A DNA stretch of 64,000 bases, from positions 1-64,000 of the forward strand of contig CAMWFH010000012.1 of the NCBI GenBank assembly GCA_947173485.1, read 5' to 3'. The position numbers and the translations under genes are program-made. The DNA is from an uncultured Clostridia bacterium. Its GTDB lineage: Bacteria > Bacillota > Clostridia > Oscillospirales > Oscillospiraceae. The notes under the pieces are model-generated. The model saw only the letters and a program-made list of their open reading frames with translations. It did no database searches and was not told the DNA's origin. Every line of letters begins with the position of its first letter. Position 1 is the stretch's first letter. Below are positions 30,942-40,372 of the stretch, piece after piece.

Positions 30942-32317
30942 CAGAGGAACAGGTACGGGATATCGTCAAGAAGCAACGGGCCTACTTCCGGTCGGGGGCC
31001 ACCCTGCCGGTGGCCGGCCGGCTGAAAGCCTTGAACAAGCTGAAAAAGTGGATCCAAAAGGAGCAGGGGGCCATCGCCGAGGCCCTGCGGCAGGACCTGG
31101 GTAAGAGCGCCTTCGAGAGCTATATGTGTGAGACGGGCCTGGTCCTCAGCGAGATCGGCTTCATGCGAAAGAACCTGCGGGAGCTGGCCCACGACCAGCC
31201 GGTGCCCACGCCTCTGGTCCAGTTCCGCGCCAAGAGCTACCAGAAGCCCTCGCCCTACGGCGTGGCGCTGATCATGAGCCCCTGGAACTACCCCTTCCTG
31301 CTGACGGCAGACCCCCTGGTCAGCGCCATCGCCGCCGGGAACACCGTGGTGCTGAAGCCCAGTGCCTACGCTCCCGCCTCCAGCGCCCTGCTGGAGCGGA
31401 TGGCGGCGGAGTGCTTCACCGGGGAGCAGGTGGCAGTGGTCACCGGAGGCCGGGCGGAGAACGGTTTCCTGCTCCAGCAGCGGTTCGACCGGATCTTCTT
31501 CACCGGCAGCCAGTCGGTAGGGAAGGAGGTCATGCGGCAGGCGGCCCGGTATCTGACCCCGGTGCTGCTGGAGCTGGGGGGCAAGAGCCCCTGCATCGTG
31601 GAGAAGAGTGCGGATATCAAGCTGGCCGCCCGGCGGATCGTCTTTGGCAAGTTCCTGAACTGCGGCCAGACCTGCGTGGCCCCGGACTACATCTACTGCG
31701 ACCGCGCCGTGAAGGATGCGCTGATCGAGGCCATGAAGGTGGAGATCGAGCGGCAGTACGGCGGCCGGCCTCTGCGGAACCCGGACTACGGGAAGATCGT
31801 CAACGAGAAGCACTTCGACCGTCTCAACGGCCTGATCGATGGTCGGAGGGTGGTCTGCGGCGGCACGGCGGTCCGGGAGACCTTGCAGATCGTGCCCACC
31901 ATCATGGACGAGGTGACCTTCGAGGACCGGGTGATGTGGGACGAGATCTTTGGCCCCATCCTGCCGGTGCTGGCCTACGACAGCCTGGACGAGGCCCTCC
32001 GGGAGATCGAGGACCGGCCCCACCCCCTGGCGCTGTACATCTTCACCGGCAAACGCGCCGTCGCCCGGCAGGTGATGGAGCGGTGCAGCTTCGGGGGCGG
32101 GTGCGTCAACGACGTGGTCATCCACCTGGCCACCAGTGAGATGGGCTTCGGCGGCTTTGGGGAGAGCGGCATGGGCGCCTATCACGGCAAGGCCGGGTTC
32201 GACGCCTTCACCCACTATAAGAGCATCGTGGACAAAAAGACCTGGCTGGACCTGCCCATGCGCTACCAGCCCTATCGGGGGACCTATGAGAAGCTGATCC
32301 ACCTGTTCCTGCGATGA
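30938..32317 (+). CDS. Aldehyde dehydrogenase
   Basis: The 459-residue NAD(P)-dependent enzyme oxidises aldehydes to acids. MSPWNYPFLL, the FFTGSQSVGKEV nucleotide site, the general base Glu in LELGGKSPC and the catalytic Cys in NCGQTCVAPDY are all present. It is of the short fatty-aldehyde type (AlkH/ALDH3-like), ending without extra domains. It starts with GTG overlapping the ADH stop (GTGA), so the pair is coupled; together they can pass alcohol to aldehyde to acid. Confidence 0.94.
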   Translation: MTEEQVRDIVKKQRAYFRSGATLPVAGRLKALNKLKKWIQKEQGAIAEALRQDLGKSAFESYMCETGLVLSEIGFMRKNLRELAHDQPVPTPLVQFRAKSYQKPSPYGVALIMSPWNYPFLLTADPLVSAIAAGNTVVLKPSAYAPASSALLERMAAECFTGEQVAVVTGGRAENGFLLQQRFDRIFFTGSQSVGKEVMRQAARYLTPVLLELGGKSPCIVEKSADIKLAARRIVFGKFLNCGQTCVAPDYIYCDRAVKDALIEAMKVEIERQYGGRPLRNPDYGKIVNEKHFDRLNGLIDGRRVVCGGTAVRETLQIVPTIMDEVTFEDRVMWDEIFGPILPVLAYDSLDEALREIEDRPHPLALYIFTGKRAVARQVMERCSFGGGCVNDVVIHLATSEMGFGGFGESGMGAYHGKAGFDAFTHYKSIVDKKTWLDLPMRYQPYRGTYEKLIHLFLR

Positions 32318-32326
32318 TATCACACA

Positions 32327-32359
32327 GCCGCCCGCAGGGAAAAACTCCCCGCGGGCGGC
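32327..32359. terminator. Convergent terminator
   Basis: A 9-bp stem (32327-32335 with 32351-32359) between the ALDH gene and the leftward S-layer gene. Confidence 0.6.
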
Positions 32360-32383
32360 ATTGGCGCATTTTGAATGGTCCCC

Positions 32384-33673
32384 TCAGCGGCGGGACCGGG
32401 GCGTGATGGCCCAGACCTCCTGGGGGATGCCGGCATAGGTGCCGTCACCCACCGGGACAGCGTTGTTGATGAAGTCAACGAGCCACGTCTTTTCGCCGGT
32501 CTTGGAGTCCTCCTTGTAGCCGTACTTCTCGGAGCTGTGGAGATGGACCGGGACCTGATAGCCCCGGAGCTCGGCCCAGTTGGACATGAAGTGGAGCAGC
32601 TCATGGACGAACACCTCCGGGGCCCACCGCTGCTCCATGGCCCACAGGTTGGTATCGGCGGCCTTGATGAAGGTGTAGCCGGTGCCGTTCTTCATCCAGG
32701 TGCCTCCCAGGCCCCAGTAGCCCAGCTTCAGAGAGCGCAGGTCGGCAATGAGGGTGATATGGTCGTAAAGGTCGATATCCACCTGGTCCTTGATCAGGTC
32801 GTAGGCATCGTCATGGCTGAGCCAGGGACCGGAGTCACAGGTGGAGAGGTGGGTGACCGGGGCATCGGACAGGATGATGTCCACCACCGGCCTGACCTTC
32901 CCGTTGCTGACGACCGGCATATCTGTCTCAAAGGCGTGGATGGCGTTGACCAGGATGTCGATCTCCTCCTGGTCCATAACGTGGGTGTCATGGACCTGCT
33001 GGCCATTGCTGGCGGCGGCGGTGAAGTCGTTGTTCTTGAGGATGACGAAGAGGAACCGCCAGGTGGTGCCCTCCTCCACGGGGAGCTTCTCCCCCTGGAG
33101 GATGCGCAGGGCGTTGTGGACCATCACCGCCACGTCGCCCCGGGTGGAGATCTTCGCCTTGGAGACATTGTTGGTGATGCCGTGGGCCTTGGCGGCTGCC
33201 AGATACCCAACGGCCCAGTTGGCCCCGGAGGAGGTGATGCCCTCGCCCAGGCCGGCGGCGCAGACCACCATCTTCACCGCTTCCTCATAGGTCACGTTGT
33301 CCCCTGGCCGGAAGAGGCCCTTGCTGCCCCGGATGATACCGGCCTGGTAGGCGGCGGCGATGTACTTGGCGCCCCAGTAGTCCTCGGGCACGTCCGCAAA
33401 GGGGGTCTGGACGCTCTGGGTGGGCAGGCCCATCATCCGGCAGATCACCACAGCCATCTCCACCCGGGTGATGGTGCTGTTGGGCCGGAAAGTGCCGTCC
33501 TCATAGCCCTTGAGGATTCCGGCGCTGCTGAGGGCATCCACGGCCTCGGCACAGTAGAACATACTGGGCACATCGATGAAGCCGGAAGCGGCGCTGGCCG
33601 TGTGGACCGGCGCCAGGAGCAGGAGGGCCGCCAAACAGGCGGCGAGGGCTCGTTGCAGCAGTTGCTTTTTCAT
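32384..33673 (-). CDS. S-layer homology protein with HExxH metalloprotease-like domain
   Basis: The 429-residue secreted protein has signal peptide MKKQLLQRALAACLAALLLL ending near TASA. Three SLH units follow: FIDVPSMFYCAEAVDAL.., FADVPEDYWGAKYIAAAY.. and a third ending near HNALRIL. They anchor proteins to wall polymers. The C-terminal half is not a known repeat and has EVFVHELLHFMSNW, an HExxH zinc-site motif, with Asp/Glu-rich surroundings. It may be a wall-bound peptidase. ATG 33673 follows GGGAG; the longer frame lacks a signal peptide at its start. Confidence 0.85.
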   Translation of the reverse strand: MKKQLLQRALAACLAALLLLAPVHTASAASGFIDVPSMFYCAEAVDALSSAGILKGYEDGTFRPNSTITRVEMAVVICRMMGLPTQSVQTPFADVPEDYWGAKYIAAAYQAGIIRGSKGLFRPGDNVTYEEAVKMVVCAAGLGEGITSSGANWAVGYLAAAKAHGITNNVSKAKISTRGDVAVMVHNALRILQGEKLPVEEGTTWRFLFVILKNNDFTAAASNGQQVHDTHVMDQEEIDILVNAIHAFETDMPVVSNGKVRPVVDIILSDAPVTHLSTCDSGPWLSHDDAYDLIKDQVDIDLYDHITLIADLRSLKLGYWGLGGTWMKNGTGYTFIKAADTNLWAMEQRWAPEVFVHELLHFMSNWAELRGYQVPVHLHSSEKYGYKEDSKTGEKTWLVDFINNAVPVGDGTYAGIPQEVWAITPRSRR

Positions 33674-33773
33674 CAAATAAAACTCCCTTCTATCTATCAT
33701 ACAGGTGCCGTTCCTTTTGGAGCGGCCCCATACGAACGACCACATAGGAAATACCGGCCGGCAGCTCCCCGGT

Positions 33774-36700
33774 CTAGGAGACGGTCAGATAGCTGCCCCG
33801 GCGGTCCTTGTGGACCTCGATCTTGCTTTGGATGGTCTCCTCCAGCTGCTCCACATGGGAGATGATGCCCACCAGCCCGTGGCTGCGCTGGATGCCCTGG
33901 AGGACATCGAAGGCGTCCGCGATGGAGCCCCGGTCCAGGGAGCCGAAGCCCTCATCGATGAACATGGCCTCCAGCCGGATGCCGCCGCCCTGGGCCTGGA
34001 CCACGGTGGACAGCCCGATCGCCAGACTGAGGGACACCAGGAACTTCTCCCCGCCGGAGAGGGTGGTCACGCTCCGCCGCTCGTTGTTCTGGGCGTCCAG
34101 GATCTCCAGCTCCAGTCCCCGCTTCCGGGCGCGGCCCGCGCTCTCGTCGGTGCGGTAGAGGCGGTAGCGCCCGCCGTGGACGTTTTGCAGGAGGCGGTTG
34201 GCCTCCACGGTGATGGCGGTCAGCATCACCCCCAGCACATAGCGCTGTAGGCTGACGCCGGAGCGCCCGCCCAGGCAGGCGGCAAAGGCCAGGTCGGCGT
34301 CTGTCTTCTGCCGGGCGATATCATGGGCGGCGAGGCGGACGGACAGGCTGTCCCGGTCCTGCCTGGTCCGGGCCAGCGCATCCTGGGCCAGGTCCAGCTT
34401 TTTGGCCGTCTCTCTCTCTTGGGCTTCGTCCGCGTTCGCCCTTTGCTCCAGGACCTCCAGCCGGGGCGCCTGCTGTCCGGCCAGCCTGCGCTGCTGTTCC
34501 TCCCAGGCGGTCTGGGCCCGGGCCAGATCGGCCCGGAAGGTGGTGAGGGCCGTTTTCCGGCGCTCCAGCTCCCCGTGGTCCATCCGGGCGGCAAGGAACT
34601 GGGCCTCACTGTCCAGCCCGGACTGGGCCAGAGCCTCCTGCCAGTTGCCCTGTTTCTCCGTCAGGGCCTGCTCCGCCGCCCTTTGGGCCATGCTGGCCCC
34701 CTCCAGGGCGGTCTCCGCGATCTTGACGTTGCCATCGGCCTCCAGATGACGCGCCCGCAGCGTTTCCTCCGTCTGGGCATAGGCGTCCGCCTCCTGCCGG
34801 AGGGCGGAGATGCGCTCTCGGAGCTGCCGGACGGTCTCGATGCCGGGGATCTTGCTCTGGGTCAGCTCCTCCAGAGACGTCTTGACGGTGTTGTAGGCGA
34901 TCTTGCAGGCATCCAGGCCAGCCTGGGCGGTCTGCCGCTGGCCATCAGCGGCAGTGCGGGCCTCAGCGGCGGACTGGATATGCGCTTCGGCGTCGGACAC
35001 AGCCTGCCGGCGGGCGTCCAGCGCCTTTTGGGCGGCAGCGATCTTCCGGTCTAACTGCGCCAGGGTCTGGATACCGGGGACCATCCGCTGCAAAAGGGCG
35101 TCATAGCCGGTCTTGGCGGCAGTGTAGGCGGTCTTGCAGGTCTCCAGCGCGGTCTGGGCCTCCTTTTGGGCCCGCTCGGCCCGCTCCCGGTACTCGTAGG
35201 TCTCGTCCACCTCCTGGCTCCACTTGGCCAGCGCGTTGTTATACTGTTTCAGCGTCTCCTCCGTGACGGAGATCGTGTCCGCCGGGGCAGGGGCGGGATG
35301 CTCGGTGCTGCCGCAGACGGGACAGGGCGTTCCGGGCCGCAGCTCCTGGGCCAGGATGCCGCCGATGCCCTGGAAGTAGGCGCTCTGGGCCTCCTGGTAG
35401 CGTTGCATCGCCCCCTGCTGCATATTCATGGCGTTTCGCCACCGGGCATCCGCCTGCCGGAAAGCGCCGTCCGCCTGCTGAAAGTCCTCCTGTGCGTCTG
35501 TCTGATCGAGCTCTGCCCGGCGGAGGGCCTCCTGCTCCTCCTCCAGGGACAGGTAGAGGGGCCGGGCCTCCCGCCACTGGGGGAGCGGGCTCTCCTCCTG
35601 GGCCTTCTGATAGGCGCTGACGGCGCTGTCCCGGTCCGCCATGGCCTGCTGCCACGCGCTGTCCCAGCTCTGGTAGGCCTGATCAGCCTGTCCGGCGGCC
35701 TGTTCTGCCGCCTGTAGGTCCTTATAGGCGCTCTGGGCCTCCCGGGTCCGCTCGTCCAGCTTTTGATAGAGCTCCAGCGCCCCCTGCCAGCGGACCAGCG
35801 CTGCCAGCCGCTCCTCCTGCTGGGGGCGGAGGCTGATATGGGCGTCCTGCTGGGATGTGATGCCCGCCAAGATCTGTCGGGCTGTTTCGGTGGCCTGGGC
35901 AGCGTCATGGACAGCCTTGGCCGCTGTGGTCACCGCTCCCGCTCTCTCCCGGTAGGTCTCATAGAGGGGCGCGATGACCTCCGCCTGCCCGGCCTGGACC
36001 AGGAACTTCTCCTCCACATCCATGCTGTGGACCTGGGCCAGCAGATCGTCTAACTCCTTCCGCAGCTTCTGCAAAGCCCGGAACTCCTTATCCGCCAGCA
36101 GGGCCTGGGTATGGGCTGTCCGGCTGGCCTTGGCAGCCTGGGCGGCCTCTCCATGAAGGACAGCCAGGGCCCCGGCCTCCTCCTGCCGCTGGCTGAGCAG
36201 CAGCTCCAGGGCCTCCAGGCTTTTGCAGTCATATTCCGCCAGCTTGTTCTGCATGGCGGTCAACTCCGCCTTCAATGCCCGGTCCCGCTCGTCTATGCGG
36301 CGCTTCAGCTCCTCCGTGATGCGCTGCCACCGCTCCGCATGGAACAGGCTGACCAAAATGGCCTCCTTCTCCTCGCTCTTGGACACCAGCAGCCGCTCGA
36401 ACTGCCCCTGGGGCAGGATAACGACCTGGCAGAACTGCTCATAGGTCAGCCCCAGCAGCCGCTCCGCCTGCCGGTCCACCTCCCGCATCTTGGGGTTGGC
36501 CAGCAGGGGCACATACTGGCCGTCCCGCAGCTCCATGCAGTTGTGGCTGTCGTTGAGGTTCTTCCGGGCGTACTTCAAAGAGCGGGTGAACCGGTAGCGG
36601 CGGGAGCCGACGGCAAAGATGAAGTCCACCACCGTCTCGTCCTCCCGCCCCGCCAGCTTGCACCGCATGGCCTCCAGCCCGTCCCGCTGTCCGCCGCTGG

Positions 36701-36866
36701 ACCTGCCGTAGAGGGCGCAGCACATGGCGTCCAAAATGGCGGTCTTGCCCGCGCCGGTCTCGCCGCAGATCAGGAACAGCCCGCTCTCCGCCAGACGGGA
36801 GAAGTCGATGACCTGCTCCTCCATATAGGGACCGAAGCACTGGAACCGTAATTCGATGGGCCTCAT
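33774..36866 (-). CDS. sbcC: Exonuclease SbcCD subunit C
   Basis: The 1030-residue SMC-like ATPase works with SbcD to cut hairpins and protein-blocked ends. It has Walker A CGETGAGKTAILDAM (about residue 35), two long coiled-coil arms, the zinc hook CPVCGSTEHP near the middle, and the C-terminal signature LSGGEKFLVSLSLAIGL with Walker B AMFIDEGFGSLD. Length is typical. It overlaps sbcD by 4 bases on the same transcript. Confidence 0.96.
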   Translation of the reverse strand: MRPIELRFQCFGPYMEEQVIDFSRLAESGLFLICGETGAGKTAILDAMCCALYGRSSGGQRDGLEAMRCKLAGREDETVVDFIFAVGSRRYRFTRSLKYARKNLNDSHNCMELRDGQYVPLLANPKMREVDRQAERLLGLTYEQFCQVVILPQGQFERLLVSKSEEKEAILVSLFHAERWQRITEELKRRIDERDRALKAELTAMQNKLAEYDCKSLEALELLLSQRQEEAGALAVLHGEAAQAAKASRTAHTQALLADKEFRALQKLRKELDDLLAQVHSMDVEEKFLVQAGQAEVIAPLYETYRERAGAVTTAAKAVHDAAQATETARQILAGITSQQDAHISLRPQQEERLAALVRWQGALELYQKLDERTREAQSAYKDLQAAEQAAGQADQAYQSWDSAWQQAMADRDSAVSAYQKAQEESPLPQWREARPLYLSLEEEQEALRRAELDQTDAQEDFQQADGAFRQADARWRNAMNMQQGAMQRYQEAQSAYFQGIGGILAQELRPGTPCPVCGSTEHPAPAPADTISVTEETLKQYNNALAKWSQEVDETYEYRERAERAQKEAQTALETCKTAYTAAKTGYDALLQRMVPGIQTLAQLDRKIAAAQKALDARRQAVSDAEAHIQSAAEARTAADGQRQTAQAGLDACKIAYNTVKTSLEELTQSKIPGIETVRQLRERISALRQEADAYAQTEETLRARHLEADGNVKIAETALEGASMAQRAAEQALTEKQGNWQEALAQSGLDSEAQFLAARMDHGELERRKTALTTFRADLARAQTAWEEQQRRLAGQQAPRLEVLEQRANADEAQERETAKKLDLAQDALARTRQDRDSLSVRLAAHDIARQKTDADLAFAACLGGRSGVSLQRYVLGVMLTAITVEANRLLQNVHGGRYRLYRTDESAGRARKRGLELEILDAQNNERRSVTTLSGGEKFLVSLSLAIGLSTVVQAQGGGIRLEAMFIDEGFGSLDRGSIADAFDVLQGIQRSHGLVGIISHVEQLEETIQSKIEVHKDRRGSYLTVS

Positions 36867-37990
36867 CCCTCTTCCTCCTCTCCGCTCCAGACCAGGACCT
36901 CCTGGAACAGCGCCAGCTGCTCCGGCGTGGGCTCATACTGAAAATTCTCCGCCAGGAACCGCCGCATGATATCCGTCTCGTCCAGCCGCTCCAGCTCCTC
37001 GACCGCCAGGGGGGCGGCCTCGCCGGTCTCCGTCAGGGCCTTGCCCCGGACGCTGAGCAGGTAGGGGAAGCGCTCCTGGAGGTCCGCCAGCAGCTCCAGG
37101 CCGGCGTAGCGGTCGGTGACCTCCAGGGAGAGGTAGTGCTCCGCCAGGTCCGTCCGGCGGAGGATATTTTCATAGGTGTCCTGGAGGGAGATGTGGTCGT
37201 GGGGGGCCTGGATGGGGAGGAAGGTCTGCTCCATGGTCTCCGTGTCCACCAGGACCACCCCCTTCTCCTGCCGCTCCTCCGAGCCGAAGGAGTATTTCAG
37301 GGGGGAGCCGCTGTAGCGGATGCGGGGCGCTATGACCTGGGGCTTGTGGATATGGCCCAGGGCCACATAGTCGAAGCCATCGAACACGTCCTTCGACACG
37401 GCGGCGGCGTACCCCACCCGGGCGGACCGGTCGGACTCCGACAGCTGGGCTCCCACCACATAGGCGTGGGCAAGGACGATGTTCCGCCGGCCTGGGTCCA
37501 TGGTCTCCCGGATGTGGCTGCAGACCACCTGGAAGGCATCCTCCAGGGAGCGGATCTCCTCCCGGCGCTCCGGGAACAGGGCGGACACCTCGTCCCGGTT
37601 GAAGTAGGGCAGGGGATACACTGCCGTGTCCTTCCCTAAAAGCACCGGCTCGATGTCCCGGACCAGGCGGCCTGTGACGTAGAGCCCCGCTCTTTGCAGC
37701 AGCTCCCGGCAGGCGGAGAGGCGGGGGGCGCTGTCGTGGTTGCCGGCGATCATCACCATAGGGACCCCCAGCCGGCCGCAGACGGCGGTGACGGTATCAT
37801 TATAGAGCTGGATGGCGGAGGCGCCGGCCAGGCCGCTGTCGTACACGTCCCCGGCGCAGAGGACCGCCCCCACCCCCTCCCGCTGGATGATGGCGCAGAG
37901 CTGGTCCAAAAAGGCCCGCTGGTTTTCCTCATAGGTCCCCAGCCCCGCCGGCATCCCGAAGTGCCAGTCGGAGGTGTGCAGGATCTTCAT
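36863..37990 (-). CDS. sbcD: Exonuclease SbcCD subunit D
   Basis: The 375-residue calcineurin-like nuclease subunit begins MKILHTSDWHFG and has the metal motifs AGDVYDSG, AGNHDSAPR and GHIHKP, for a two-Mn2+ active site. The start at 37990 is preferred because GGAGGG lies eight bases away; the in-frame ATG six bases upstream touches that site. It is the first gene of sbcDC, with its own promoter. Confidence 0.96.
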   Translation of the reverse strand: MKILHTSDWHFGMPAGLGTYEENQRAFLDQLCAIIQREGVGAVLCAGDVYDSGLAGASAIQLYNDTVTAVCGRLGVPMVMIAGNHDSAPRLSACRELLQRAGLYVTGRLVRDIEPVLLGKDTAVYPLPYFNRDEVSALFPERREEIRSLEDAFQVVCSHIRETMDPGRRNIVLAHAYVVGAQLSESDRSARVGYAAAVSKDVFDGFDYVALGHIHKPQVIAPRIRYSGSPLKYSFGSEERQEKGVVLVDTETMEQTFLPIQAPHDHISLQDTYENILRRTDLAEHYLSLEVTDRYAGLELLADLQERFPYLLSVRGKALTETGEAAPLAVEELERLDETDIMRRFLAENFQYEPTPEQLALFQEVLVWSGEEEEG

Positions 37991-38023
37991 GACCATTCCC
38001 TCCTGTCGAAAGTTCTCCCGCCT

Positions 38024-38052
38024 ATTGTATCTCTTTTAGCTGCTCCTGGCAA
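38024..38052 (-). promoter_or_regulatory. Promoter of sbcDC
   Basis: On the minus strand: TTGCCA (38047-38052), a 17-base spacer, TACAAT (38024-38029). Confidence 0.7.
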
Positions 38053-38123
38053 GAGGGAGATCGGATCTTGATGGGGAAGAGGGAAGATGCACAGATTTCT
38101 CACCTTACGCACCAGGTTCTCCC

Positions 38124-38152
38124 TTGTAATTTTCTCCGTGGTCTGGTATACT
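38124..38152 (+). promoter_or_regulatory. Promoter of the M50-scpAB gene run
   Basis: TTGTAA (38124-38129), a 17-base spacer, TATACT (38147-38152), about 70 bases before the first gene. Confidence 0.7.
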
Positions 38153-38220
38153 GATCACATTGTGAGCGTTGGCGCGGTGCCCTCCCGGCACGGCGGCGCG
38201 CTGGAAAGGATGGACGCGGA

Positions 38221-38892
38221 TTGGAACTGCTGCGATTTCTGCGGGACAATTTGAATGTTGGGCTGCTGCTCTACTGGGTGGAGCGGATAGCGGCGGTGCT
38301 GATCTGCCTCAGCGTCCACGAGACCTGCCACGGCCTGGCGGCCCTGGCCCTGGGGGACCCTACCGCCAAGTCCCGCCACCGGCTGTCCCTGAACCCCCTG
38401 CGGCATATCGACCCGGTGGGCCTGCTCTGCATGGCGCTGCTGGGCTTTGGCTGGGCCAAGCCGGTACCGGTGGACTCCCGGTACTTCAAGGACCCCAAGC
38501 GGGGCATGGCCCTCACCGCCCTGGCCGGGCCGGTGTCCAACTTCCTGCTGGCGGTGCTGGCCCTGCTGCCGGCCGGCGCCCTGCTGAACGGCACCCTCGG
38601 CTATGGGGATGGGGCCATCCGCCTGGTCTACTTCCTGATGGACGTGTCCCTTTTGAGTATCGGCCTGGGCATCTTCAACCTGCTCCCCATCCCGCCCCTG
38701 GACGGGTCCAAGGTCCTCTTCTCCATCCTGCCGGACCGGGTCTACGCCAAGCTGCTCCGCTACGAGCGCTACGGCTTTTTCGTCCTGCTGGCGATCATGT
38801 ACTTCGATATCGGCTCTAAGTTCCTCAGCGAGGCCATCAACGCGGTGTTCCTGTTCCTATGGCGCGTATGCGTGGGCATACCGATCGGATAA
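38221..38892 (+). CDS. Site-2 protease family (M50) membrane metalloprotease
   Basis: The 223-residue membrane protein has the zinc site HETCHGLAALALG (HExxH) in an N-terminal membrane helix, NPLRHIDPVGL, and the second motif NLLPIPPLDGSKV with the third ligand Asp. The pattern is the YwhC/Rip-like subgroup without a PDZ domain. It starts with TTG at 38221 after GGAAAGGA; no ATG lies in frame before the first helix. It is the first gene of a run with scpA and scpB, the usual neighbours in Firmicutes. Confidence 0.9.
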   Translation: MELLRFLRDNLNVGLLLYWVERIAAVLICLSVHETCHGLAALALGDPTAKSRHRLSLNPLRHIDPVGLLCMALLGFGWAKPVPVDSRYFKDPKRGMALTALAGPVSNFLLAVLALLPAGALLNGTLGYGDGAIRLVYFLMDVSLLSIGLGIFNLLPIPPLDGSKVLFSILPDRVYAKLLRYERYGFFVLLAIMYFDIGSKFLSEAINAVFLFLWRVCVGIPIG

Positions 38893-38929
38893 AACGGCAA
38901 GATACAGCAAGATGATGTGAGGTAGCTAT

Positions 38930-39715
38930 TTGGACAGCCCTGTTTATAAGCTGGAGAGCGTGGTGCGGACCAAGACCGAGGAGCTGGAGGACTTCGAGGG
39001 TCCCCTGGACCTGATCCTCTACCTGCTCAGCAAGGACAAGATCGAGATACAGGACATCCCCATCGCCCGGATCTTGGACCAGTACCTGGCCTATCTGGAC
39101 CGGCGGCAGGAGATGGACCTGGAGGTGGCCAGCGAGTTCGTGGCCATGGCAGCCCAGCTGATGTATATCAAGACCAGGATGCTCCTCTCCATCGAGGACG
39201 AGGAGACCCAGGCGGAGATGGAGCAGCTGGTCCGCGCTCTGGAGGAGCGCCGCAGCAGCGAGGCCTACCAGCGGATCAAAGGCGTGCTGGGGGAGATGGG
39301 GCGTCTGTCCGCCTTTGGGCTGGAGATCTTCACCCGGGCCCCGGAGCCCTTGGAGCGGGGGCGGGCGGTGGTCTACCACCACGAGCCGGCGGACCTCCTC
39401 CGGGCCATGGCGGCCCTCAGCAGCCGGTCCGAGCGGCGCGCGCCCCCCAGGTTAGACAATTTCCAGGGGATCGTCCAGCGGGAGCCTTATCCGGTGGCGG
39501 ACAAGGCGGCGGAGCTGCTGGCCCGGCTGGGCCGGGGCAGGATCGTCCGGTTTTTGGGCCTGTTTTTCGGGTGCCAGAGCCGGAGCGAGGTGGTGGCCAC
39601 GTTTTTGGCGGTGCTGGAGATGTGCAAGGCCAAGCTCCTGCATATCAGCGACGGCGAGGACGGCTGCACCGTCACGGCCCTGGAGGACAGCGGCCAGGAG
39701 GCGGCCAGCTTCTGA
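38930..39715 (+). CDS. scpA: Segregation and condensation protein A
   Basis: The 261-residue kleisin closes the Smc ring with ScpB. It has the N-terminal FEGPLDLILYLLSKDKIEI and ASEFVAMAAQLMYIKTRMLL of the family, an acidic middle, and a C-terminal winged helix (TFLAVLEMCKAKLLHI). It starts with TTG at 38930 after GAGGT. It follows the M50 gene and precedes scpB by 62 bases. Confidence 0.95.
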   Translation: MDSPVYKLESVVRTKTEELEDFEGPLDLILYLLSKDKIEIQDIPIARILDQYLAYLDRRQEMDLEVASEFVAMAAQLMYIKTRMLLSIEDEETQAEMEQLVRALEERRSSEAYQRIKGVLGEMGRLSAFGLEIFTRAPEPLERGRAVVYHHEPADLLRAMAALSSRSERRAPPRLDNFQGIVQREPYPVADKAAELLARLGRGRIVRFLGLFFGCQSRSEVVATFLAVLEMCKAKLLHISDGEDGCTVTALEDSGQEAASF

Positions 39716-39777
39716 GACCGGCTGCTGCGCCTGGGCGCGCGGGGCGGGCGTTTTTTGACAGCGTCTGGAGGAACGGG

Positions 39778-40344
39778 ATGGAATGGGATCTGAAAGAGCT
39801 GGAGGCGGCGGTGGAGGCCGTCCTCTTCGCCGCCGGGGAACCGGTGGACAGCAAGCGCCTCTGCCTGTCCCTGGGCGTCAGCCGGGACGCGGCGGATACG
39901 GTCCTCCACAGCTTATCTGACCGCTACGCCTTCGAGCGCCGGGGCATCCGGCTCCTGCAGATGGACGACAGCTGGCAGCTCTGCTCCGCCCCGGAGTTCG
40001 GAGAGGCCGTCCGCCGCGTCCTGGAGGTCCGCCGGCCGGCCAAGCTGAGCCCCCCGGCCCTGGAGGCGCTGACCATCATCGCCTACTACCAGCCCACCAC
40101 CCGGGCCTATGTGGACCAGGTGCGGGGGGTGGACAGCGCCTATACGGTGGGGCTCCTACAGGAGCGGGGACTGATCGAGGAGTGCGGACGGCTCCAGGTG
40201 CCGGGCCGGCCCATCCTGTACCGCACCACGAAGGCTTTCCTCCGGGCGTTCCATCTGAACTCCCTGGAGGACCTGCCGCCCCTGGAGGGGGACGGCGAGC
40301 ACCTGCCAACAGAGGCGTTCCCGCCGGAGGGCGAGAGCGGATAA
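39778..40344 (+). CDS. scpB: Segregation and condensation protein B
   Basis: The 188-residue protein forms paired winged helices that bind ScpA. The typical LEAAVEAVLFAAGEPV and LTIIAYYQPTTRAYVDQVRG are present, as is the LYRTTKAFLRAF C-terminal signature. GGAGG lies six bases before ATG 39778. Confidence 0.95.
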   Translation: MEWDLKELEAAVEAVLFAAGEPVDSKRLCLSLGVSRDAADTVLHSLSDRYAFERRGIRLLQMDDSWQLCSAPEFGEAVRRVLEVRRPAKLSPPALEALTIIAYYQPTTRAYVDQVRGVDSAYTVGLLQERGLIEECGRLQVPGRPILYRTTKAFLRAFHLNSLEDLPPLEGDGEHLPTEAFPPEGESG

Positions 40345-40372
40345 CGAACGGCAAGAGAGGGGAGGGGGAGCG

